Shown here piece after piece: positions 1 to 9,674 of a stretch of DNA of 64,000 nt. The stretch is taken from the NCBI GenBank assembly GCA_017301975.1, contig JAFLEI010000022.1:1-64000 (forward strand). Reading direction: 5' to 3'. How positions within the stretch are numbered: position 1 is the first letter of the stretch; each line of letters begins with the position of its first letter. The DNA is from Verrucomicrobiota bacterium. GTDB taxonomy: Bacteria; Verrucomicrobiota; Verrucomicrobiia; Verrucomicrobiales; Verrucomicrobiaceae. The notes below the pieces were generated by a model. That model saw nothing but the letters and a program-made list of their open reading frames with translations, was not told where the DNA came from and did no database searches. The position numbers and the translations under genes are program-made.

Positions 1-123
1 CATGCGGACCGTGACAGGCTGCGTCACGACGCGGAGCTAGCGGCTTCGTTTGCCACCCGGTTCACGCCGGAGCGTTATCGGGCCATGGTGGGGGATTTGT
101 TCAAAGAGTTGTTGAGGGGATGA
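1..123 (+). CDS. Glycosyltransferase, C-terminal end only (cut by window edge)
   Basis: An open frame runs from base 1 to a TGA at 121-123 and encodes 40 residues ending in [11 protein letters not shown]. The pattern FTPERYRAMVGDLFKELL resembles the last helix of GT4 glycosyltransferases, where a conserved F/Y-E-R-Y region closes the second Rossmann domain. Its stop overlaps the start of the next gene (ATGA), so it is probably translationally coupled to the polysaccharide cluster that follows. The family call rests on the tail and the context only. Confidence 0.5.
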   Translation, partial: HADRDRLRHDAELAASFATRFTPERYRAMVGDLFKELLRG

Positions 124-1244
124 AAGTTCTGCAAATTGTTCCGCGCGTGCCTCCCGCGGTCTGTGGCATCGGAGACTATTCATGGCTCCTAGCACGAGCA
201 TTGCGTGACGGCCATGACATCCACAGCAGTTTTTTATCCGCTGGAACGAACAGGACGCAGCCTGAGGGAGAGACGGAGTTTCCGGTGTTCCGGCTGCCGC
301 AGCTCACGACCTCAGCGTTGGCCGATTTCATGGCCACCAAGGTTGGCGAATATGACGCCGTCATTCTCCACATGTCGCCCTATGGCTATCAAAAGCGTGG
401 CGTGCCGCTCTGGCTTGCCGCTGCCTGGCAGGAGTTGTCACGCATGAGGGATGCTCCGCGCCTCGTCACCATGTTCCACGAACTGCATGCGTCAGGTCCG
501 GTGAACAGCTCCGCCTTCTGGCTGCAACCGTTGCAAAAGCATGTTCTGGGTATCATTGCACGTGCTTCGGACGGCCTGCGCACCAATCGCGAGGCCTATG
601 CCGGGTGGTTGCGCGGTGTCTCCGCTCTGAAGTCCCCGCAAGTCAGGGTGCTTCCGGTGTTCTCTAACCTAGGCGAACCCTCGGTATTGCCGGATTGGGA
701 AACTCGCGATGATGCGATGGCATTGTTCGCCTGGGGTATCCACAGCGGCGAGAGCCTGGATGATGTGGTGCGCAAGGCCGCCTCCTGGGGGCGGCGGTTT
801 GGGATGCAGCGACTGCATTTGATCGGTGGGAAGCAGTTCCAAGTGCCGAAGGATTTGGAATTGGATGTCAAGCTACATGGGTTCATGGAAGTGGCAGAGG
901 TCTCTGCGCTCCTCGGTTCCTGCCGCATGGCCTACACGGCCTATAGCCCCCAGCATTTTGGGAAGTCCGGATTGATGGCTGCCTTTGCGGCGCATGGGCT
1001 GGCGGTGATTACTCAGGGGCGGCTTCCATTGCTGCCGGATGGCTTGATCGATGGACTGAATATCCTCAATGAGCATTCTCTGCCGGACACTTTCCGTTGT
1101 GGCAGCAAAAGCCTGGCAATGATCGGAATGAAACTGCGATCATGGTACGACAATCACTCTTTGGCCGCAAACACCAAAAGTTACGCCGGGCAGATCCATG
1201 CGCTGGAGTTGGACGAAAGGAAGGGTAAGATTCCGTTATGTTGA
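120..1244 (+). CDS. Glycosyltransferase, GT4-like
   Basis: This 374-residue protein opens with [21 protein letters not shown], the beta-strand plus glycine-rich loop typical of the acceptor domain of GT-B glycosyltransferases. A second Rossmann half follows from about residue 200, with a strand at [17 protein letters not shown] and a donor-site-like stretch near [32 protein letters not shown]. It lacks a textbook E-x7-E donor motif, so the GT4 subfamily is uncertain. The start overlaps the previous stop by ATGA, and its end overlaps the next gene by 7 bases. It probably adds a sugar to a lipid-linked repeat unit in the cytoplasm; donor and acceptor are unknown. Confidence 0.7.
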   Translation: MKVLQIVPRVPPAVCGIGDYSWLLARALRDGHDIHSSFLSAGTNRTQPEGETEFPVFRLPQLTTSALADFMATKVGEYDAVILHMSPYGYQKRGVPLWLAAAWQELSRMRDAPRLVTMFHELHASGPVNSSAFWLQPLQKHVLGIIARASDGLRTNREAYAGWLRGVSALKSPQVRVLPVFSNLGEPSVLPDWETRDDAMALFAWGIHSGESLDDVVRKAASWGRRFGMQRLHLIGGKQFQVPKDLELDVKLHGFMEVAEVSALLGSCRMAYTAYSPQHFGKSGLMAAFAAHGLAVITQGRLPLLPDGLIDGLNILNEHSLPDTFRCGSKSLAMIGMKLRSWYDNHSLAANTKSYAGQIHALELDERKGKIPLC

Positions 1245-1834
1245 CTTTGTTCGGCCATCTCTGGAAAAATCGCGACAGAGCGCCTCTGGGCGGCGACTGC
1301 TTCAAAAGCTGGGGCAAACGTCTGCAGCAGTTGCCCAATCTGCTCAAACAGGGGTGGTTTCATGCCAGGCTGAGCCGCCGAGGCGCCACGGTTCATCCGA
1401 TGGTGTTTTTATCGGATGCCCGGCAGATTTCAGGACAGTTGCACAAGCTGACCATTGGCGAGCACTGTTTTGTAGGCCGCGCCGAACTGGCCGTGCATGC
1501 ACCACTGACCTTGGGGGCCTGCGTCTGTATCAATGATGGGGTGAAGATCCTGACGGCCAGTCATGACGTGACTGATTCTGAGTGGCGGACCGTGGCAAAA
1601 CCCATCGTCATCGAGGACCATGTATGGATCGCCACCAATGCGCTTATTCTGCCAGGTGTGACCTTGGGGCGTGGGGCAGTGGTGGCCGCCGGAGCTGTGG
1701 TCGTCAATGATGTGCCACCGCTGGGGATTGTTGCTGGCAATCCGGCACGTTTGCTGGATAAGTGCCGGGTGAGTCATCTGGACTACCAGCCCACGCATTC
1801 TCTGGCTTTGTTTCGCGCCTGGCTTTCGCGCTAG
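1238..1834 (+). CDS. Hexapeptide-repeat O-acetyltransferase, WcaF-like
   Basis: This 198-residue protein has a left-handed beta-helix in its C-terminal half. Repeats such as [18 protein letters not shown] and [19 protein letters not shown] run to the closing NPARLL signature of the WcaF/NodL/CysE acetyltransferase family. ASHDVTD carries the expected catalytic histidine. The N-terminal 60 residues ([16 protein letters not shown], then [15 protein letters not shown]) are less conserved. It overlaps the upstream glycosyltransferase by 7 bases. The likely role is transfer of acetyl from acetyl-CoA to a sugar of the surface polysaccharide; the exact sugar cannot be read from the sequence. Confidence 0.85.
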   Translation: MLTLFGHLWKNRDRAPLGGDCFKSWGKRLQQLPNLLKQGWFHARLSRRGATVHPMVFLSDARQISGQLHKLTIGEHCFVGRAELAVHAPLTLGACVCINDGVKILTASHDVTDSEWRTVAKPIVIEDHVWIATNALILPGVTLGRGAVVAAGAVVVNDVPPLGIVAGNPARLLDKCRVSHLDYQPTHSLALFRAWLSR

Positions 1835-1858
1835 TTTTACTTTGACTACATTTCTGAC

Positions 1859-3328
1859 ATGACAGGTATCGTTCTCGCAGCCAAACTGCCCCTCACCACG
1901 CTGCTTATGCTTGGTGGGTTTGTCGCCCTACTGATCATTGGCTGGAGCTACGCTAATTGGCGTGCCGCAGTGAAAGTCGCTTTTGTGGCGGTGCTGCTGG
2001 AGGGTGCGATCCGCAAATGGCTGCTTCCAAGTGGCGAGGAATTGGTTTACTTCCTCAAAGATATCTTTTTGGTGGGGGCTTATCTGAGATTTTATCTGTC
2101 GCCTGATCCTGAACTGCGGACCTTGCGGCTGCGGGTTCCTGGGACGCTGATCTTTCTGCTCTGCTCCGCAGTCTCTTTCAGCGCTTTGAATCCAAACATT
2201 GGTTCTCCACTGCTGGCCGCTTACGGCGTAAAGATTTACTTCATGTATTTGCCGCTGACTTTCATGATGCCCTACTTGTTTAGAACTCAGCAGGAACTGC
2301 TGCGGCAGCTCACTTGGTACGTTCTGCTGGCTGTGCCCATTTGCCTTCTTGGAGTGCTTCAATTCAAATCGGACCGATTCAGCATGATCAACACGTTTGC
2401 ATCAGGCATGGGGGAGACTGGGGCTGTGGGATTTGGTGTGGGGGATCGAGCGCGAGTCACTGGCACCTTTTCATACATCAGCGGGCACACCACTTTTGTC
2501 GTTGTTTTCTACATCCTTTCTGTGGTGCTATTGACTCTAAAGGAGACTCCCAGAAAATGGTTGATCATCTTTGTCGTAGTGCCACTCCTAGCAGGCAACG
2601 CCCTCATGGGTGGTTCGCGCGCTTCGATGGTGAGCATTGCCTTTGTGACTTTTGGTTTCGCGTTGGCAGCCATGGGCGGGCGCCTGGGGACCGCTCGCAA
2701 TTTTGTCATAACTTTGGTGGTCGGTGGAGTGCTGGCGTTGGCTGGGGGAGTTTATTTCTTTGCTGATGCTTTGGTACACTTTGAAGCGCGCGCAAAAGGG
2801 GCTGAGACAGTGAAAGGCCGTGTCATGGACCACCCGTTGGCGGCTTTGGAACTTGCAGTGAAGGAAGGGGGGCTCTTTGGGTATGGCATTGGCACAGCTC
2901 ATTCGGCAACCGCGGCCATTCGTAAAAAACTGGGTATTTTGCCCCTGAAGAAAGCAGTGCCAGGCATGGATAATGAGCTGGGTCAAATCTTTGCCGAACT
3001 GGGGCTGTTCGGTTTCCTGGGCTGGTATGGCCTGCGAATCCTCCTGCTTTGGCTCAACTGGCGTGCGTTCTTGACTTCTCCGCCCGGTGTCATTCGAGCG
3101 ATATGCCTGGCGGCGGTACTCATTCAGTTTCCACACATTGTCATGTCTGTGGTTTACAACCATACCGCGAACTTTTTCATTTTTGCTCTCTCGGGGGTTG
3201 GCTTGATTCCCTTGCTGGAAATGAGATTGCAGCGGCGGTTTGTTCCGCTCGGAAGAGGTGCTGGCACCGATCCGTCTCAAAGGAGTGCTGCCGTGAGTAC
3301 GAAAAACACCCTCCGCCAGAGGCATTAA
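1859..3328 (+). CDS. O-antigen polymerase/ligase-like membrane protein
   Basis: This 489-residue protein is very hydrophobic. It has about ten membrane segments, the first at residues 8-30 (LPLTTLLMLGGFVALLIIGW) and the last near residues 410-455. A large hydrophilic loop around residues 310-370 carries VKEGGLFGYGIGTAHS, as in Wzy/WaaL-type proteins where the periplasmic loop holds the active site. The Wzy_C-like pattern G-x-G-x-G before DNELGQIFAELGLFG supports this. It lies between an acetyltransferase and a GT2 gene. It could polymerise repeat units or ligate chains to lipid A core; these functions cannot be separated by sequence alone. Confidence 0.75.
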   Translation: MTGIVLAAKLPLTTLLMLGGFVALLIIGWSYANWRAAVKVAFVAVLLEGAIRKWLLPSGEELVYFLKDIFLVGAYLRFYLSPDPELRTLRLRVPGTLIFLLCSAVSFSALNPNIGSPLLAAYGVKIYFMYLPLTFMMPYLFRTQQELLRQLTWYVLLAVPICLLGVLQFKSDRFSMINTFASGMGETGAVGFGVGDRARVTGTFSYISGHTTFVVVFYILSVVLLTLKETPRKWLIIFVVVPLLAGNALMGGSRASMVSIAFVTFGFALAAMGGRLGTARNFVITLVVGGVLALAGGVYFFADALVHFEARAKGAETVKGRVMDHPLAALELAVKEGGLFGYGIGTAHSATAAIRKKLGILPLKKAVPGMDNELGQIFAELGLFGFLGWYGLRILLLWLNWRAFLTSPPGVIRAICLAAVLIQFPHIVMSVVYNHTANFFIFALSGVGLIPLLEMRLQRRFVPLGRGAGTDPSQRSAAVSTKNTLRQRH

Positions 3329-3360
3329 CGACGGTGTTTCAAAGATGATGACCGGATTTC

Positions 3361-4269
3361 ATGAGTGATTCCGATAAATGTCCGGTCACGGCCATCGTGC
3401 CTGCGTGTCGGCGGCCGGAAAAACTTTTGGAAACACTCCGGCGAATCCAAGCCTGTCGTCCTGCACCGGCTGAAATCTTGGTGGGTGTGGATGGCGGTGC
3501 TCCTGTGATCGTGGACGCCGTACGGGCGTTCGACCCAGGCATTCGGATTCTCACCAGTAACAAACTGCTGGGCCCTGGCGGGTCGCGCAACGAATTGCTG
3601 GCAGCCGCTGCGAGCGAACTGGTGGCCAACTTTGATGATGATTCATTCCCCGCACACCCTGACTACTTTGGCCGGGTGATGGGGCTTGCCGAGCATTTTC
3701 CCACTGCCGCGATGTTCAGTGCCGCCAGTCACGCCCAGGAATGGCAAAGTCTGGATTTTCAACGGATCGCAGTCCCTTCCGGCTGCGGATGCGTGTTTCG
3801 CCGAAGCTGGTTTCAGCGCACCCGAGGTTTTGTGCCGTTGCCGATCGCCTACAACATGGAGGAGGTGGACATCGGGCTGCAACTGCATGCGTTGGGCGGA
3901 ATGATCGTTCACGATCCGCTGCTGCGGGTGTTGCATGATAATGTCCCCAAGAAAGAGGTGGATGCTAACATCAATGCTCACGTGCTGGCGAATACAGCTT
4001 TGTTTTCCTATCTGTGTTTTCCTGCCTGGCTCTGGCCGGTGGGAGCTTTGAGCGTGTTGAACCGTCTCGTCCTGCTTTTTCGCTGGGGGTGGACTGCAGG
4101 CATTCTGGAAGGACTGCGCATGCTGCCTGACTATCTGCAAAAGCACAAACAAGACCGCCGCGAGATCAACGGTTCGAGCGTTTTTTCCTGGCTGTTGTTG
4201 AAACGCCGGCCGGAAAATCTAGGCGATGCGCGAACGTTGTCTGGCGGTGCTCCATCTTTATTAAAATGA
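3361..4269 (+). CDS. Glycosyltransferase family 2
   Basis: This 302-residue GT-A protein begins VTAIVPACRRPEKLLETL, the nucleotide-binding strand of GT2 enzymes. VGVDGG at about residue 41 and the metal-binding FDDDSF at about residue 91 give the DxD-type site. NMEEVDIGLQLHALGG at about residue 166 matches the E-D/E-x-D catalytic region. A hydrophobic segment near residue 220 (LFSYLCFPAWLWPVGAL) may hold it at the membrane. It starts 33 bases after the polymerase gene and probably shares its transcript. Donor specificity is not readable. Confidence 0.85.
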   Translation: MSDSDKCPVTAIVPACRRPEKLLETLRRIQACRPAPAEILVGVDGGAPVIVDAVRAFDPGIRILTSNKLLGPGGSRNELLAAAASELVANFDDDSFPAHPDYFGRVMGLAEHFPTAAMFSAASHAQEWQSLDFQRIAVPSGCGCVFRRSWFQRTRGFVPLPIAYNMEEVDIGLQLHALGGMIVHDPLLRVLHDNVPKKEVDANINAHVLANTALFSYLCFPAWLWPVGALSVLNRLVLLFRWGWTAGILEGLRMLPDYLQKHKQDRREINGSSVFSWLLLKRRPENLGDARTLSGGAPSLLK

Positions 4270-4282
4270 TCTTCTTTCAACC

Positions 4283-5068
4283 ATGAAACTGTCCCACGTG
4301 CTGGCTCGAATGTTTTACCCATATGGGAAAAGTCGCACTGTGGTGCGCGGTCCCCTGAAAGGATTCAAGTTCGTAGTTACACCTGGAATGGGCGTTACCT
4401 ATGCTTTCGGCAGTGACAGCATCAATTGGAGATTTCTCGCCAGTTGTGTGAACCCAGGCGATGTGGTTTACGATGTCGGAGGGAATTGCGGGCAGATGGC
4501 ACTTTATTTTTCTGCGTGGTCGGGTCTCGCAGGCGCTGTCTATACCTTCGAACCTGCTTTCCATAATCTGGAAATTCTGCGTAAGAACGTTCAATTGAAC
4601 CAAATGCACAATGTTGAGATCGTTGCTGCAGCCGTGGCGGCTGACTCACAATCACACATCTTCTGCTTCGACCCGGTGTGTCATACGATGGGAACCCTTC
4701 GTGACGCGATGGTCAGATCCGAAGCGGGGACAACCACCTTTGAAGTCCCTTGTGTGACATTGGATGAGTTCCTCGCTAGTGGTAAACGTCCACCCGAAGT
4801 GATCAAAATTGATGTGGAAGGCTCTGGACTTGGAGTCATTGAAGGAGCATGCAAGTTGATCGAGACACATTTGCCGAAGATTTATTTTGAGCTGCATGCA
4901 GCGGATGAAAATGCTCGGGAACTTCAGGCTGTACGAATGTTGCGGGACCGCTGGGGCTATCGATTGTTTGATTTGAAAGGCATCGAGCAGAAGAATCCCG
5001 CCCCCATGTGGGGCGATGCTTTGTGGTGTGTGCCTCGCAACGAAGTCAAGACGAGGACTGTCACATAA
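4283..5068 (+). CDS. FkbM family methyltransferase
   Basis: This 261-residue protein has the class I SAM-binding motif VVYDVGGNCGQMALYFSAW, motif II TFEPAFHNLEILRKNV, and the FkbM signature PEVIKIDVEGSGLGVIEGA. FkbM-type enzymes O-methylate sugars or polyketides; here the neighbours point to sugar O-methylation within the polysaccharide. It starts 13 bases after the GT2 gene. A second, distinct FkbM gene follows after 132 bases with no gene between. Confidence 0.88.
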   Translation: MKLSHVLARMFYPYGKSRTVVRGPLKGFKFVVTPGMGVTYAFGSDSINWRFLASCVNPGDVVYDVGGNCGQMALYFSAWSGLAGAVYTFEPAFHNLEILRKNVQLNQMHNVEIVAAAVAADSQSHIFCFDPVCHTMGTLRDAMVRSEAGTTTFEVPCVTLDEFLASGKRPPEVIKIDVEGSGLGVIEGACKLIETHLPKIYFELHAADENARELQAVRMLRDRWGYRLFDLKGIEQKNPAPMWGDALWCVPRNEVKTRTVT

Positions 5069-5200
5069 ATAAATGACTCGAAGCACAATCATGCATTGGA
5101 TGCAGAGTATCTTATGGGCCGTTGCTCGAATGGTGATGAGTTGCCGCACCAAAACTAGGGATGTCCGAAGATGTCTGAAAACAGGAGTCATTAATAGGAG

Positions 5201-6025
5201 GTGATTTCCGCATTCATCCATGCCCTCAATGAAGGGCGGCAGGCCGCGCAGCAGGCTGCAGATGACACGTCAGCAAGGCGACTGCGGGCTGATTTTTTCT
5301 GGAGCCGACTGCTGCGTCTGGTGCTTCTGCCGGGCTACAATCAAGTCCGGCGGGTGAGCCTCTGTGGCATGAAAATGAGCTATAGATTCAATCGAGGTGA
5401 TTTGCAGAGCTTACGAGAGGTGTTTCTAGAAGAGGTGTACGCCTGCGATCTCCCCTTTGCCCCGCGAACCATTCTCGATTTGGGGGCCAATATCGGCCTT
5501 GCATCGATCTGGTTCTCCGGGCGTTTCGGTCTCTGTCCTCCCCCTGAGCTCTCTCTACTGGCAGTGGAGCCCGTTCCAGAGAATGCGGCGGTGGTGGAGA
5601 TGAACTTCCGTGACAATCACATTTTCGGAGAAGTGGTTCGGGCTGCGGCGGGTCAATCATCCGGAGAGGCATGGTTTGAAGCGCCGGCTGAATCCAACCT
5701 TGGACGGCTCTCCAGCAAAGCCGCCCCGGACCCAGGTCTTCGTGTGCCGGTCGTGGGCATTCGCGAACTGCTGCATCGCTTCCCCGGTGGTTTGGTCGAT
5801 CTGGTGAAGATGGACATCGAAGGTGGCGAAGAGGACCTGCTTGGACATGACACGGACTGGCTCGACGGTGTGAAGGCACTCATCGTCGAATGGCATGATG
5901 ACAAGGCAGATTCACGTCCGCTCATACGAAATGTCGAGTCAGCCGGATTTCACCATCAGCGAATCAATACTGCGCACCAAGATAATCTGAGCCTTTTTGT
6001 CCGGCAGAGTCATCTTTCGTTATGA
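5201..6025 (+). CDS. FkbM family methyltransferase (second copy)
   Basis: This 274-residue protein carries the SAM motif TILDLGANIGLASIWFSGRF at about residue 87, then LLAVEPVPENAAVVEMNF and the FkbM core DLVKMDIEGGEEDLL. It is clearly diverged from the neighbour at 4283, so this is not a recent tandem copy. The start is a GTG directly after an in-frame TAG, and an AGGAG Shine-Dalgarno abuts the GTG with no spacer. No other in-frame start occurs before residue 57, so the start is forced but its initiation is unusual. The likely role is O-methylation of a different sugar position. Confidence 0.85.
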   Translation: MISAFIHALNEGRQAAQQAADDTSARRLRADFFWSRLLRLVLLPGYNQVRRVSLCGMKMSYRFNRGDLQSLREVFLEEVYACDLPFAPRTILDLGANIGLASIWFSGRFGLCPPPELSLLAVEPVPENAAVVEMNFRDNHIFGEVVRAAAGQSSGEAWFEAPAESNLGRLSSKAAPDPGLRVPVVGIRELLHRFPGGLVDLVKMDIEGGEEDLLGHDTDWLDGVKALIVEWHDDKADSRPLIRNVESAGFHHQRINTAHQDNLSLFVRQSHLSL

Positions 6026-6065
6026 ATTGCTGCCTGAAACGCGCACCGGCCAGATGTGAGACCGA

Positions 6066-8348
6066 ATGAATTTGGAGATGTCAGACAGTCCGCCGCTGCC
6101 GGCAGTCTTCGTGTCGAAAATACCTTCCCCTTATATGGTGGAGTTATTCGACGAGTTGGCGCGCCAGGGCAGATGTGTACCTTTTGTAATTTATCTAAGC
6201 GGAGCCATCCCTGACCGCCCTTGGGATCGCCTGCCGATCCATCATGAGCATCTTATTCTTGATGCTACGCATGGTGGTTGGGGGGAGGGCATGCGAAGGG
6301 TTTTGGCGGCACCTTTGGTGGTGTTTTCCTATTACACACATCCATTTGCTCTCATTGCCTTGCATCGCCGCGCTCTGACAGGGGGGGGCATGGTTTATTG
6401 GGGTGAACGGCCGGGATTCATGCGCCTCGGTCGTCTGGGGCGGTTTATGCGGCGTTTTTTGCTGTACCCGCTCCGCAGGCCTCAGGTTCCGATTTGGGGG
6501 GTGGGTGAGTTTGGGCTGGAAGGATATAGGCGCGAGTTTGGTGTTGCGCGAACGTATCTCAATCTGCCTTATGCTTCAGACCTGCAGCCCCATCTTGCAG
6601 TCACTCGTCAGAAGAAAAATGCCGGAGAGGAGCTGAGATTCGTGTTTTCAGGCGCCTTTGTGCCACGTAAGGGAGTCATCCGCCTCGCCCACGCTTTTGT
6701 CACGCTGGCGCAGGAAAATGCTCGCGTCAGGTTGGTGCTGCTGGGAGACGGTCCGCTGAGAGAGAGGCTGGCGCATATTCTGGAGCCGGTTGCAGGCCAA
6801 GTCACCTGGAAGGGCTTTGTCAAATGGCACGATCTGCCTGAGGCCTACGCCGCAGGGGATATTCTCTGTCTGCCTTCGCGGTACGATGGCTGGGGTATGG
6901 TTGTGGTAGAGGCCTTGGCCGCTGGGATGCCGGTGATCGCGACCACTCAAGTCGGTGCCGCGCGTGAACTCGTCAGGCCGGGTGAAACCGGCTGGTTGGT
7001 GCCGCCCAATGATGAGGCGGCGTTGCTGGGCGCATTGCGGGCGGCTGCTTCTGTCGATGTCGCGCTTTTGTCGAAAATGGGCGCGCTATGCAGGGGCTCC
7101 GCCGCCGGGCATGACGTGAAGCCGAGGGCGGAAAAGCTGGCAGAGGCGGCTGAGGATGTCTTCCGGCAGAATGGGATTGTCCATAAGCGACTACAGACTC
7201 GCCGTGTACTGCCTCGACGTGTGGTGCTTCTTGCCAACTACCTTCCTGACAAGCAGTTCAGCATGCAGCGTTACGCGGCCTTGCTTGAACGTGGGCTGGT
7301 CTCCGAAGGGCTGGATGTGACCACGATCAGGCCTCCTGTTCTTGCTGGGCGCCTGCTGTCGGCGTTCCGCGTTTTCCACAAGCCGCTCGGGTTCATAGAC
7401 AAGTTCATCTTCTTTCCCTTCGCACTGCGTGTGTTATCTATGAAGCGTTCAGTCCGTGATAGCGAGTTGGTACATCTTCTGGATCAGGGAAATGGCGTGT
7501 ATCTTCAGGCTCTCGCTGGTGTCCGCCATCTTGTCACCTGTCACGATTTGATTGCCGCGAAGGCTGGTTCTGGCAGGTCCGCATCTCTCCTTTCTGCGGG
7601 GCTGGTCGGCAAGGAGTCGGCCTATCAGAAAATGAATTTGGACGCGCTTTCGAAAGCCGCTTGGTACGCATGCATCTCTGAAGCCACGCGCGAAGACTGT
7701 GTCCAGGTGCTCAGGGTGCCCCGCGAGCGCTGTGAGGTCATCTACAATCCTCTGGATCCTTTTTTTCTCCAGCCAGCAGGAGGACTGCCGGATGATTTTC
7801 CTCCGCGCTATTTCATTCATGTGGGCAACTCCAGCTGGTACAAAAACCGCCCAGGACTTTTTCGAATTTATGCGGAGCTGCGCAAACTGGGTTGTGAAAT
7901 GCCACTTGTGTTGATGGGAGATGCCGTCACGGCTGAGGAAAAAAAATGGATGCGCCGTCTCGAAATCGAGCCGCATGTGATCATTGTCGTCCAGCCAAGT
8001 GATGCTGCGATTCGTGCCGCCTATGCGCATGCTGCTGCTTTGATTTTTCCCTCGCTCGAAGAAGGGTTTGGCTGGCCGGTGCTGGAGGCCATGGCACAGG
8101 GGTGTCCGGTATTTACCACCCATTTTCGGCCCATGACAGAGGCGGGTGGAGGCGCCGCCTTTTACATCGATCCGAGTGCTCCCTCCGCTGCGGCGGCTGA
8201 GATCATACTTCAGCTCGGCAAGGGCGGACGTGACGCTGCTTCAGTGGCAGCGCGTAAAGAGCACGCAGCGGGCTTTACGATGGAGCGTTTCATCAAAGGC
8301 TACCTGGATCTTTACGAGAAGATCATGGCCTCAAAGATCGCAGAGTAA
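6066..8348 (+). CDS. Tandem two-domain GT4 glycosyltransferase
   Basis: This 760-residue protein is two complete GT-B units in one chain. Domain 1 (about 10-375) has FSGAFVPRKGVIRLAHAF and the donor-site block PSRYDGWGMVVVEALAAGMP. Domain 2 (about 385-755) has YFIHVGNSSWYKNRPGLF and PSLEEGFGWPVLEAMAQGCP. Each carries its own E-x7-E motif, so both halves look catalytically competent. They could add two successive sugars or alternate in a repeat. The stop overlaps the next gene start by one base (TAATG). About 13 residues (MNLEMSDSPPLPA) precede the first strand. Confidence 0.9.
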   Translation: MNLEMSDSPPLPAVFVSKIPSPYMVELFDELARQGRCVPFVIYLSGAIPDRPWDRLPIHHEHLILDATHGGWGEGMRRVLAAPLVVFSYYTHPFALIALHRRALTGGGMVYWGERPGFMRLGRLGRFMRRFLLYPLRRPQVPIWGVGEFGLEGYRREFGVARTYLNLPYASDLQPHLAVTRQKKNAGEELRFVFSGAFVPRKGVIRLAHAFVTLAQENARVRLVLLGDGPLRERLAHILEPVAGQVTWKGFVKWHDLPEAYAAGDILCLPSRYDGWGMVVVEALAAGMPVIATTQVGAARELVRPGETGWLVPPNDEAALLGALRAAASVDVALLSKMGALCRGSAAGHDVKPRAEKLAEAAEDVFRQNGIVHKRLQTRRVLPRRVVLLANYLPDKQFSMQRYAALLERGLVSEGLDVTTIRPPVLAGRLLSAFRVFHKPLGFIDKFIFFPFALRVLSMKRSVRDSELVHLLDQGNGVYLQALAGVRHLVTCHDLIAAKAGSGRSASLLSAGLVGKESAYQKMNLDALSKAAWYACISEATREDCVQVLRVPRERCEVIYNPLDPFFLQPAGGLPDDFPPRYFIHVGNSSWYKNRPGLFRIYAELRKLGCEMPLVLMGDAVTAEEKKWMRRLEIEPHVIIVVQPSDAAIRAAYAHAAALIFPSLEEGFGWPVLEAMAQGCPVFTTHFRPMTEAGGGAAFYIDPSAPSAAAAEIILQLGKGGRDAASVAARKEHAAGFTMERFIKGYLDLYEKIMASKIAE

Positions 8349-9610
8349 TGTCCACGAAACCTCTCATGAGAGTGCTGCACACCATTCATTCTCTAAATCC
8401 ATTACATGGTGGAACATCCTATGGATTGAGAGGAATGGTCGAGGGATTGTTGAAAAAGGGGGTGGAGACAGAGATCCTGGTTTTGGACCACGAAACCAGC
8501 CCATGGCTTGCCGCATGGCCTTGCAAGGTTCATGCGGCTGGCCGTGGCATCGGACGCTTTGGCTACAATAAAAAATTCGACGCCATGCTGGCGCGGATCG
8601 TGAACAATTTTGACGTGGCAGTTGTACATGGTCTCTGGCAGTATCATGGCCTGGCCACGCGACGAGCGTGTCTAAAAGCAGGGGTTCCCTACGCGGTGTT
8701 TCCACATGGTATGCTCGATGAATGGTTCTCCAAGGCTTACGCCCGAAAGCATCTGCTGAAGCAGATTTACTGGAGGTGTGTGGAAAACAGGGTTTTGCGA
8801 GACGCCGCCGTTGTCTTTTTTACCACGGATGAAGAGTTTGAATCGGGGCGGGATACCTTTTCTCCTTTTGCTGTTCGTCCAGCCATCGCTCCATTCGGCA
8901 TTCAATTGCCAGCGCATACGTCCCAAGAGTTTAGTGCTGCGTTCCATCGACGCGTTCCAGGTTTCTTGGGGAAGCGCACCCTGCTTTTTCTCAGCCGGAT
9001 TCATCCCAAAAAAGGTTGTGATCTGCTGATCGAGGGGTTTGCCCGCTGGCACGCCACCTTGCCTTCGGAAAGCCAGAATGACTGGCATTTGCGAATCGTC
9101 GGTCCGTCAGACTCTGACGGCTTTCTGGAACATTTGAGATCCATGGCTGCCGCGCATCGATTGGTGGAGCGTGGAATGATCACCTTTGTCGGGAATGTAA
9201 GTGGCGAGGATAAATGGCAGGAGATCAGCCAAGCAGATGCACTGATTCTGCCTTCTCACCAGGAAAATTTTGGCGTCGTTATTGCAGAAGCTCTCGCTTG
9301 TGGTGTGCCGGTGCTTATTTCAAACAAGGTCAATGGATGGCATGCCATTCAGGAGTCTGGTGCAGGTTTGGTGGAGCAGGACACGGTGGAGGGGGTGGTT
9401 AAACTGATCCAGCGCTGGGAAAGACTGAGTGCAGATGAGGTCGCTTGCATGCACCGTGCCGCCAGTAAGTATTTTGCTGGACGAATGTCATCAGACATTG
9501 GCGCACAGGCATTCTGCAGCATCGTTCAAGATCTAGGGACGGAGAAGCATCTGCAAAGATTTAGCACGGAAGTTGAGGCCCGGAATCGTCCGCGCCCTGA
9601 AGGGGCCTGA
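8348..9610 (+). CDS. Glycosyltransferase family 4
   Basis: This 420-residue GT4 enzyme begins VLHTIHSLNPLHGGTSYGLRG, the acceptor-domain loop for GT4. The donor domain has LFLSRIHPKKGCDLLIEGF at about residue 215 and PSHQENFGVVIAEALACGVP with its E-x7-E motif at about residue 300. The end after residue 395 (EVEARNRPRPEGA) is low-complexity. The start overlaps the stop of the two-domain glycosyltransferase by one base, so the two are probably co-translated. Confidence 0.9.
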   Translation: MSTKPLMRVLHTIHSLNPLHGGTSYGLRGMVEGLLKKGVETEILVLDHETSPWLAAWPCKVHAAGRGIGRFGYNKKFDAMLARIVNNFDVAVVHGLWQYHGLATRRACLKAGVPYAVFPHGMLDEWFSKAYARKHLLKQIYWRCVENRVLRDAAVVFFTTDEEFESGRDTFSPFAVRPAIAPFGIQLPAHTSQEFSAAFHRRVPGFLGKRTLLFLSRIHPKKGCDLLIEGFARWHATLPSESQNDWHLRIVGPSDSDGFLEHLRSMAAAHRLVERGMITFVGNVSGEDKWQEISQADALILPSHQENFGVVIAEALACGVPVLISNKVNGWHAIQESGAGLVEQDTVEGVVKLIQRWERLSADEVACMHRAASKYFAGRMSSDIGAQAFCSIVQDLGTEKHLQRFSTEVEARNRPRPEGA

Positions 9611-9674
9611 CGGTCCCGCATGTATGAGCCTAGAGAAAATTCAATTGAGAGCTGAAGTCGTTTCTTTGTCTGCC

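Noticed and set aside
9573-9674. Upstream ATG as start of the GT2 gene
   Set aside because: The 34 added residues overlap the previous gene and have no similarity; ATG 9675 puts the family strand at the N-terminus.
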